From Meandrina meandrites (Eukaryota > Cnidaria > Anthozoa > Scleractinia > Meandrinidae): 64,000 nt of DNA. The position numbers were made by a program, and so were the translations under genes. Every line of letters begins with the position of its first letter. The stretch's first letter is position 1. Below are positions 55,977 through 64,000 of this stretch, piece after piece. The stretch is taken from contig OY855906.1 of the NCBI GenBank assembly GCA_963693305.1, positions 17,648,161 to 17,712,160 on the forward strand. Reading direction: 5' to 3'. Under the pieces are notes generated by a model. That model was not told the DNA's origin, searched no databases, and saw only the letters and a list, made by a program, of their open reading frames with translations.

Positions 55977-56058
55977 GTTAGAGTGGCCGAGTGGTCTAAG
56001 GCGCTGCTTTAAGGCACCAGTCTCTCCGGAAGCGTGGGTTCGTATCCCACCGCTGCCA
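55977..56058 (+). tRNA. tRNA-Leu-like (anticodon AAG), degenerate
   Basis: 5' strand GTTAGAG no longer pairs fully with CGCTGCC; anticodon stem CTGCT/ACCAG has a C-C clash; T loop TTCGTAT. Likely pseudogene. Confidence 0.5.
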
Positions 56059-56323
56059 AGTTTTTTTATTTTTTGTAATTAATCCCATAAAAACTACAAG
56101 ACTGAGATTTGTGAACCGTAACGCGAACAATCATGGGGCCACTGTAACGTTTTTGGCTAGTTCTCACAAGCTGTAGAAGAAGTGCGACAACTTTATATCT
56201 TATACATTGAACATTATTTTTCCTCCACGATTTCTTAAGTTTTATTGCACTAAAATCAACTGCAGGAAAAATTCCTCATGATCAAAAACAAAGCTGGTTA
56301 CAAATATCCCACGGTACATGTCC

Positions 56324-56405
56324 GGTTGCGTGGCCGAGTGGTCTAAGCCGCTGGTTTAAGGCACCAGTCTCTTCGGAGGCGTGGGTTTGAATCCAATCGC
56401 TGCCA
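56324..56405 (+). tRNA. tRNA-Leu-like (anticodon AAG), degenerate
   Basis: 5' acceptor GGTTGCG; AAGCCGCTGG; B box GGTTTGAATCC and T-stem GTGGG/CCAAT broken. Likely pseudogene. Confidence 0.5.
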
Positions 56406-57052
56406 CGGTCATCTTTTTGTTTTGATTGTGATAACAAATAATTTGCGGGAACTGGAACTTGCTTGTTTTTGCAAATACAGCCACCTCAATATTTTTTACA
56501 TGGAAGCGCCAAGTTTTACCAGCCTTAACTGTTCACTCTTCAGAAATTTAAAACAATAGCTCACTTTGAGAAAGATTTGTGACCGGGGGCTTAACCGGGG
56601 AGCATGAGTCAAAGAGTTTTACCATTTGGCATTCTTAAATGCACCAAAAAATCTAGCCGTGACATGTTCTGTCCATCTAGAAACCCGACGATTTTTGGGA
56701 AGCAAAGTTCCATCCGAGAGTAATCGCCCCCCCCCCCCCCCCCCCCTCCCGTATATAAGATCTCGCCAAAATAAGTCCACCTGAAAGGGACGTTTAGCAA
56801 ATATAAACCCAGGGATTATTTTTGGAATTTAACGGTAGGTTTCTCAAAACTTATATTAAGTTCTATCGCTCTATCTCTAATTTTAGATTGTTAACGTCGT
56901 TTTGTTGAAAGGGACTTTGAGCAAATATAAACCCAGGGTTAATTTTTGGAATTGTACGGTAGGTTTCTCAATACCTATATTACGTTCTATCGCTCTATAT
57001 TTAATTTTAGATTGCTAATGTTGTTTTGGTTTGGGACACCCTTCGCAGTTCT

Positions 57053-57134
57053 GGTAGCGTGGCCGAGTGGTCTAAGGCGCTGGTTTAAGGCACCAGCCTC
57101 TTCGGAGGCGTGGGTTCGAATCCCACCGCTGCCA
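57053..57134 (+). tRNA. tRNA-Leu (anticodon AAG)
   Basis: Variable arm CCTCTTCGGAGG, other stems consensus. Positional counterpart of the TAG gene at 33247. Confidence 0.9.
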
Positions 57135-57401
57135 AGTTTATTATTTTTAGTTTTTGCAATTAGTGTCATAAAAATACAAAACTGAGATGTGTTATTTGTA
57201 ACGCGGACTGTCATGGGGAATTAATGTCAACACGTTTCATGGGGTCCGCTGCAACTTTTCCAATTTGTTCTCACAAGTTTACTCTTACTCTGCTGCATTG
57301 ATTGTTTTTTCTTTATGCGTTCTTATGTTTTATTGGTCTGAAATCAACTGCAGGAGAAAAAAATCCCTCATGATCAAAAAGCAAACCAGCGACACATGTC
57401 C

Positions 57402-57483
57402 GGTAGCGTGGCCGAGTGTTCTAAGGCGCTGGTTTAAGGTACCAGTCTCTTCGGAGGCGTGGGTTCGAATCCCACCGCTACCA
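57402..57483 (+). tRNA. tRNA-Leu (anticodon AAG), D-loop variant
   Basis: GAGTGTTC in the D-loop as at 19402; TACCAG in the anticodon stem is paired normally; 3' acceptor CGCTACC restores a Watson-Crick A for the T at position 3. Confidence 0.75.
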
Positions 57484-59207
57484 AATTTACTTTTTCTTTT
57501 GCTATTATTGCCTTAAAAATACAAAACTTAGATGTGTGAACTGTAATGCGAACAGTTATGGGTAAGCAGGGGTGGCGAGTGGCGATTTCTGTACAACATG
57601 GATTACGTTTGTTCTTGGTGCTCGTCCTTTCTCCGTGCTCTGGGTTCTCCGGTAGCGTGCTCTATGGAGCTGTGTTTATACGAGGGAAACTGATAAGCAC
57701 AAAGAACCGAAAGACTAACTCGAGGCGATAGCCTTGAGCAACTCTAGTTTCTCGAGTGCTTTTCAGACCTACAAAGTGAACACATAACTCAATAGTACAG
57801 TTGGCGACATTTATCTGATTAGTTAATTGCTTATAGTTTATAAGTTAACATCAACACGTTAGAGTAAAAGAGGTCCTTTTTAGTGGTGTATTCTTTTAAA
57901 TAGGTGGAATGTTTCCTAACATATCTTAACATATCACCACGAAACCCTTTGTGAGGTATATACACAACAACTATGTAGAAGAAGAGCAAAAAGGTCAAAG
58001 TATAGAAAACTGTTCTTTAAACCTCATTTCAAAATCGACTCAGTTCAAGAGGATCGTTTAAGTTTGCAAGTTTCGAATAGTGCAGTGTCCGAAAAACGAT
58101 TTCATAGCACTTCTTTAGTCTCGAACTGAATGGGAAACTGTACTGCTCCAAGTTCACAATTCATAAATATTGCGCCATGTTTGCAACTGGACTTGGTTCA
58201 GTCAAAGGGCAGATAACGCTATTCACCCGCTGGATGATAGCGTCACTCTCTGTGAGAAGAACCAGAACTGACGAAAGTCTAAAAGCCTGAAGCTCTCCTA
58301 CAGTGAGCTGTTGAGAGCCGGCCGGTCCAAAAGTAATTGCGTGATCGTTTAACATCCAGACGGGTCCGGGCCATGTTAATTCTCCCGCAAAATTTTACTG
58401 TTTGCTAGCCACCCAATCCTTTCTTGCACCAAATCCGTGTCTGCGATTGAAGAAATTTTAGCAAGGTAGATTTACTTTCGTATCCTTTTTTAGTTCTCAC
58501 TTGAAAGTGGCCGAATTTTTGGCTTTAGGCGGCGTTTTAGATTTTTTCTACATACTAAGCTGAAAATAACAACATAAAGGGAAAAAACCAGACCAAGAAG
58601 AATAAATTACTTTAAGAGAGAAATAGAAGACTGTTGAAAATGAATTGGAAAATTTTCGGTCGCGAAAGCGAAGAAAAATGGCCATAGTTTCGAGTAGTTT
58701 CAGAAAAAAGAGAAAACTTCCAGGTGTACTTATATTTCAGAAAAACAGAAATCTACTTTTCAGAGAAATTCCAAGCCTTTCTATGTTACGGGTGCGAGTC
58801 ATAAGTTTCAAACTGTAGAGCATTTTCATACCAGGGCTCTGTGGGTCACATTTAGGGCGAGCCGGCTTCTATACAGCTATTTAAACTAACGTTGTCGGAC
58901 AAGGCTAGGCGAGATGACCCGATGGTGGACTGGGTATTTACTGGAATTTTGCATATCCGAGTGTAGAAGAAATCTAAAAGTTGTATTGTTGCTCGTGATG
59001 CACTTTTTTCCTTTTCGTGAGACCTGTTTTTGTTTTTGTATCTTTCCTTTCATTACTACGTGGTTTGGAATATTCTTCTAAAAGTTAGTGTGGCTAAAAA
59101 TACCTTTTCTTCACGTCTAAAGAGAAAGAAAAAGTAAAACGTCTTGTTTGCTATATCGTTATATCTCATATCTCTCTAAGCCTCTTATATCTCTCTAAGC
59201 CTAGAAG

Positions 59208-59626
59208 TCAAACCAACTTCCCTGAATTGGATCATAGATTTTCTAAGGGACAGACAGCAAAGGGTGAAGCTACACGGGACCTTCTCCACCTGGCTAAACG
59301 TCACTGCAGGAGTACCACAGGGCACCCGACTCGGACCTTGGCTGTTTCTCGCGATGATCAATAACCTTGATCTACCTGGAGAGTCCATGCTTATGTGGAA
59401 ATTCGCTGATGATACCACCATTTCCGAGATAGTGCAGCCGTCCAATGTCAGCAATTTACAGCATGTTGTCGATCACGTCAATAAATGGTCTCATGAAAAC
59501 CACCTTCAGCTGAACCCAAGGAAGTGTAAGGAGATGCTGACATGCTTCAAAAGATCGCCACCTCTGTTTGACCCAGTCGACTGGATGGACTTAATTTTGA
59601 AAGAGTCTCTTCCGCCAAAGTTCTAG
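59208..59626 (+). pseudogene. CR1/L2-like reverse transcriptase segment
   Basis: LNWIIDFLRDRQQRVKLHG leads into GVPQGTRLGPWLF (motif B) and MWKFADDTTISE (motif C, FADD), then the thumb. Ends by frameshift near 59600. Motif A and everything upstream are missing. Confidence 0.8.
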
Positions 59627-60132
59627 GAATTACTCTCAGAAATGATTTAAAATGGAACGATCACATAGAAATAATCACATTAAAAGCTGCTAAGCGTCTT
59701 TACTTATTACGTCAGTTAAAACGTGCCGCAGTCAGCTCTAATGATCTAGTTCTATTTTATTGTAGTGTAATAAGATCAGTCCTTGAATATTCATGCCAGT
59801 TGTTTCACAGCAGCCTTCCTGGCTATCTGTCAGTGGAATTAGAACGCATCCAGAGGCGTGCTATGCGTATAATTTTCCAAAATTCAGGATACATAAAGGC
59901 ATTGGAAGAGGCTGGTATCCCTACCCTTGCTGGCAGGTGTGATTTGCTTTCAAAGAACCTATTTAATGATATTGTAATTACAAAAGACCACAAACTAGTC
60001 AATCTGCTGCCTAAAAGGTCAACTAACAGTCACAAACTTCGCAACAGGAGAGTGTTCGACACACCAGTTTGTAGTACGAACCGTTTTAAAAACTCTTTTA
60101 TTATAGACAATAGTTTAAATTACATCGCATAG
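59600..60132 (+). pseudogene. CR1/L2-like LINE C-terminus
   Basis: Continues one frame over: VLGITLRNDLKWNDHIE (the typical LG-x-x-x-x-x-D-L-x-W-x-x-H motif), SVLEYSCQLFHSSLPGYLS, LERIQRRAMRIIF, and RVFDTPVCSTNRFKNSFI before the natural stop. Confidence 0.75.
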
Positions 60133-60302
60133 ATCGCTTTTAATAGTTCTTAATATATTATAATGTTAATAGCTTTTAATATTTTTTAATCTTGTAATAT
60201 ATAGTTTAAACATTTTTATGAATTGTAACAGTACACGTAATTCAGTCCAAGGACTGCAAAGTTTTATACTTTTAATAAACGATATTTCTTCTTCTTCTTC
60301 TA

Positions 60303-61265
60303 GTATTCAGCACATGCAGGACCTTCTACTTCAGCACACACAGCCCATGCATGCAGATCTTGTCGCATAGGCTTGGTCCGACAACATAAATTGAAATAGC
60401 TGTATGCATCTCGCCTGAAACCAACGAATTTACTGCAAAGAGTTGTGAAGTTAAGATGACGGGATATAAGTTTGCTGTGGATGTACAGACTAAAAATTTT
60501 TCTTGTAGTACTGAAGGTCCGTTCAAACGAATTTTTCTTCTGCAGTGTTACGCCTTTTCTGCAGGGATGAAACAAACGCGCATTATCTATCTTATTTCTC
60601 TCTAAAAAAAGTAGCTTTTTGTCCAAGTTCGTCAATATGGATTATGTAGCCTGCATTAATATTTTGCTGAACTGAAATGTTCGCACATTGAACTGAATGC
60701 GACTCCATTTAATATCAATTATAAAAGCTTAATGAAAAATTCACACAACAAACAAAGAATCAATACAATGTTCTTTTGTAACGTACGCCTGGCTTGGTAC
60801 ACATGAAGTTTACGATATTTCCTGTAGTGAGTTGTCTATTTGTCTGAGTTCGGGATTTTTTTCGACTGGAATTGCGACATTCATTTTTTCTGCTTTATCA
60901 GCCAGGTCACTGACATAAAATTATTCCCATACTTGATTTTTTTTTTTTCAATATCAAGAATATAGTAGCGACTATTAATATAACAATCACTATCCTCAAT
61001 ATCAAAAACCAAGAATAGCATCTATTAATATAATAACCATATTTTGATCCGCGCTTTATTCAATATCAGTGATAAAATTAGAACACCATTGAAAAAACAT
61101 GCCACCATTATCGTATGGGAACTCAGTTCGTTTGCTTTTTTACAATTTAGGATTTAAAAAAGTTCCTTCGTTTTCAGAAATCTTCTAGCCAAATTTAAAC
61201 GCAGATTGTTTAGCAAGAGTTGTCTTTCATCGATAAGTAATACTACAAAAATACCTTTAGCTTTC
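60303..61265. repeat. dispersed repeat family B, copy 4 (3'-shortened)
   Basis: Collinear with copy 1 from TATTCAGCACATGCAGG to CTACAAAAATACCTTTAGC, then jumps to the CATATACATGCAACGGTTTAA block, so about 900 bp present in copy 2 are absent. Confidence 0.8.
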
Positions 61266-61649
61266 GCTACAACTGGTCATATACATGCAACGGTTTAAGC
61301 TCATAAACAACTTTACAAACACTGAAAAATTGTGCGAAAAATACGGACATCAGATTATTTCTGCGGTAATGATACTGTTAAGTTTAACTTAAAAACTTTT
61401 TTTTTCAGATCAGCAACAAGTTCGTGGTTTGAGTAAACATTTTTGCGCTACTTTCCCTGAGAAGGAGGCCATTATTTATATTACGGAAGCATAAAGGTAA
61501 GGGTTAAATTCCCACGAGGGATATTAAGAGGAAACATCTTTAAGGACAATATTGAAAGCCGTTGTAGATGTTGTCGTAACTGATATGAAATTTTTTTTTA
61601 ATCCACTGAAGGAATCAGAATAGCATACATTCTAATTAAACAACAAAAG

Positions 61650-61653
61650 TAAG

Positions 61654-61701
<48 letters not shown>

Positions 61702-61735
61702 AAAAAAATAACAATAACAACAACAACACCGGCAA
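61650..61735. repeat. (AAC)n simple repeat
   Basis: About 15 AAC triplets followed by AATAAAAAAATAAC. Corresponds to the tract at 39185. Confidence 0.9.
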
Positions 61736-61838
61736 AGCAAATAGCATTCGTATACTGTTGGACGTTTTGCATTGTACATTGTCTACATGCTAAAACATGA
61801 ACTTTGAAATGCTTTTTTGTTTTTATCGCCCTTTTGCT

Positions 61839-64000
61839 GGTACTGTTGCTGATAAAGGCTTGTCGCTTTTGATTAGAGATAGGTAAAATTTCGATGTTCA
61901 GTTATATTTTTCCAGCGGCTGTGCGCAGACGCCTTTGCGGAAATAGGAGACGCATAGCGCAGCGCGGGCTTATTTTTTTTCCAGTTAAAAAAAACAAAAC
62001 AAACAAAAACAAAAAGCGGGCAAACAAGAAAAAAGGTTTATCTTTAATTGAATGGATTTTTTTACTTTTTTGAACTAACTTATTACATGTAATATGATAT
62101 TTCATGCACTTGTTTGTCGTCAGCGACTTTAGATAACAACGGAATACCTCAAAATGAATTTTTTGCTGAGTTGTGCACGTGGACATGACAGTAAAAAACA
62201 ATACACGTGAATAATGAGTACACTCGCTTGTAAACAAAATCTGCGAGAGAAAAGTAGTACATTGGAGACCCGATTTTATTATCTTACATGTTTTCAATGA
62301 CCTTGAAACTTGCAGTCCATATAAACTGATGACAAACCTCGAGATTGACAAGATTTTAAAAAAATTCATCGAGCGGTTTCCAAATAATTATCACATTTGT
62401 AGGTGTAGACCAAATTATTTCCAAAAGTGGCAACAAGAGCACCTGAATGCACGCTCACCAAATCCGTTTTTTTCGCAATCGGTCGTGGCGATCCCCATCA
62501 ATTTTGTATACACAATTTTAAATGGCATCAAATTACTATGAGATGAAACTACATTCACAAAGCGCGTCGTGTTCTTTAGATATTACCCCATTATCTCCAT
62601 AGTATGTTTTTTATTGTATTTACAACCCTCAAAACTTCATCCCCAAAAATTTCGATAACGCTCTTACAGAATTTGTTCAAACTCTGCGAACATTGAGTCA
62701 GGTATAGGAGGTACATGCTCCCTTGAGCGATTTCCGAAAAATTCTCCTGGTGCCGAGCAATACGAACGAAATTGATAAGCGTGATGACGTCATTACGTTA
62801 CTATGACAACTCCGATGTCAAAATAACACTGCTCATAAAAAAATTTCATCTCGGCGTAATTCAGCTGTGGTGATCGTTTTTCGATGGCATTGTTAATGAC
62901 GATCTGGTTAGTTCTCAAACTTGAGCGGTGTTGCCCCTAAAAAATCCAGTCGAGCCACCTTAACTATAGAACTATCTGGCTAGATAATTAGAAGTATTTT
63001 ATTTCATATAAAAGGGCCTCCAAAGAGATTAACACCCAAATAATTTGCACGAAGTAGTTTATCAAGATAGAATAAGACCATTAGCTTAAAAATAACAATT
63101 TTTGAAGGGTCAAGGATATGGATAGTCCGGGATCGATAGTTACGTCCAACTAAGATTAAGATGGATAACGAATCAAACATTCGCCAGGAATAACTTTCGA
63201 ACAAGGCTGAACTTTACAAGATAGTCTTTTAGACATGTACTTTAAAAAACGGTTTTGAGATTGAAACAATTTTCCTTCATGATTTCTTAAGTTTTATTGG
63301 ACTGAAAACAACAGCAGGAAAAATTCCTCATGATCAGAAACAAAACTGGTCACAAATATCCAGTGACACATGTCCGGTAGCGTGGCCGAGTGGTCTAAGG
63401 CGCTGGTTTTAGGCACCAGTCTCTTCGGAGGCGTGGGTTCGAATCCCACCGCTGCCACTGTCATCATTTTGTTGTGATTGCAAAAAATGATAGCAAACAG
63501 GAGCTAGAAGCTACTTGAACCCGCAAATACAACAGCTTCATTTTTTTACACGGAAGGACCAAGATTTACAAGCCGTAACTGATCGCTCATCAGAAATTTA
63601 AAGCAATAGCTCACATTGTAGAAGATTTATGACTGGGAGCTTGACCGGGATCATATAAGTAGCCAGGAAAGCATGCTCAGACAGTTTTACCATGTGGCAG
63701 TCTTGTATGTACCAAAAAAATCTAGCCGTGTCATATTGTGTCTATCTAGAAATCCGACGATGTTTGGATTGTTTCCATCCGAAAAGAAGCCCTCCCCCCC
63801 CCCCTCTTATGTAGATACGCCCTCACCGAAATAAGTCCCATCTGAAAGGAACTTTGAACAAAATATAAACCGAGGAATTATTTTTGGAATTTGACGGTAG
63901 GATTCTCAATAATTACATTAAGTTTTGGCGCTCTATCTCTATTTTGACTGGGGGATCGTTAACGTTGTTCGTTTTTGAGACGACCTTGGCAGATCCGGTA
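61839..64000. repeat. segmental-duplication unit 5 (start)
   Basis: Begins TTGCTGATAAAGGCTTGTCG. About 62130-62950 is an insertion relative to units 1 and 4, with no recognised gene (a 70-codon frame at 62329-62541 is unremarkable). It resumes at AACTATAGAACTATCTGG and contains one tRNA-Leu. The last four bases (63997-64000, GGTA after GCAGATCC) are the start of the next tRNA gene, judged from units 1 and 4. Confidence 0.7.
63376..63457 (+). tRNA. tRNA-Leu (anticodon TAG)
   Basis: Consensus copy. TTTTG follows 14 nt after the 3' end. Flanks match 18716 and 55359. Confidence 0.92.

Larger units (their letters stand above)
59206..60300 (+). mobile_element. CR1/L2-like LINE 3' fragment with (CTT)n tail
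   Basis: Inserted between GCTATATCGTTATATCTC and TAGTATTCAGCAC. The homologous sequence at 35231-35265 lacks it. Contains the RT second half and C-terminal region, a ~140-bp 3' UTR and a (CTT)4 tail. The left junction has a duplicated ATATCTCTCTAAGCCT. Confidence 0.75.
53791..61838. repeat. segmental-duplication unit 4
   Basis: Begins GGCTTGCCCCTTTTGATCAG. Holds six tRNA-Leu loci (54550-57483), several C-tracts (54823, 55771, 56727), a tail matching unit 1, a LINE fragment (59206), family B (60303) and (AAC)n (61650). About 58770-59040 has no match elsewhere in the window and no gene. Confidence 0.75.

Noticed and set aside
18061..63460. Regularly spaced ~80-bp identical sequences that could suggest a CRISPR-like array
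   Set aside because: The repeats are full tRNA-Leu genes with spacers of 200 bp to several kb, and the genome is eukaryotic.

Overview
The window is eukaryotic and most likely from an anthozoan cnidarian (a coral or sea anemone). The reasons are spliced genes with GT-AG introns, a DUF6589-type gene family that is expanded in cnidarians, several non-LTR retrotransposon types, tRNA-derived SINEs, and very many small inverted-repeat elements. No bacterial operons, CRISPR arrays, rRNA genes or viral genes are seen. The species call is inference.

Layout. Positions 1-5232 hold about five copies of a ~0.7-kb tandem repeat, one split by a TTAA-flanked DNA element. A dispersed repeat (5233-6903) follows. 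Next is a broken multi-exon DUF6589-like gene (7146-16800), whose second intron contains a 5.3-kb CACTA/CMC-like element with three inverted-repeat elements nested inside. From about 17.3 kb to the end the window consists of diverged segmental duplicates of one unit. Each unit holds 4-6 tRNA-Leu genes (anticodons AAG and TAG), in some units a tRNA-derived SINE, and a ~1.8-kb dispersed repeat. I count 22 tRNA-Leu loci: about 17 look intact and about 5 look degenerate. A 23rd begins at the last four bases.

The unit copies serve as empty-site controls for each other, so many insertions can be delimited to the base. The main case is a nested stack at 21754-31051. A Mutator-like element (9-bp duplication) carries one OTU-protease-like exon. 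Inside it lies a second element (TIR TCARGGGCACCCAACG, duplication CGGA). Inside that lie a 292-bp palindrome and a 6,990-bp DNA transposon (23548-30537; TIR TAGTGTATGAGCC, duplication TGA). The transposon's only gene encodes a ~1,558-residue protein with two N-terminal zinc-binding modules, an XPG/FEN1-like (PIN-fold) nuclease core and a tesmin/TSO1-like cysteine tail. A structure-specific-nuclease fold as the sole product of a TIR transposon matches no DNA-transposon superfamily I know. It is my leading candidate for an undescribed system. This copy has one in-frame TGA.

Other mobile DNA includes an R2/R4/Dong-type LINE with a restriction-like endonuclease, inserted in the microsatellite tail of a SINE; an RTE-like LINE split by an L1/Tx1-like LINE with an exact 10-bp duplication; a CR1/L2-like LINE fragment; a PIF/Harbinger remnant; a GIY-YIG (Penelope-like) remnant; and many MITEs with recognisable target duplications (TTAA, 9-bp, 3-bp).
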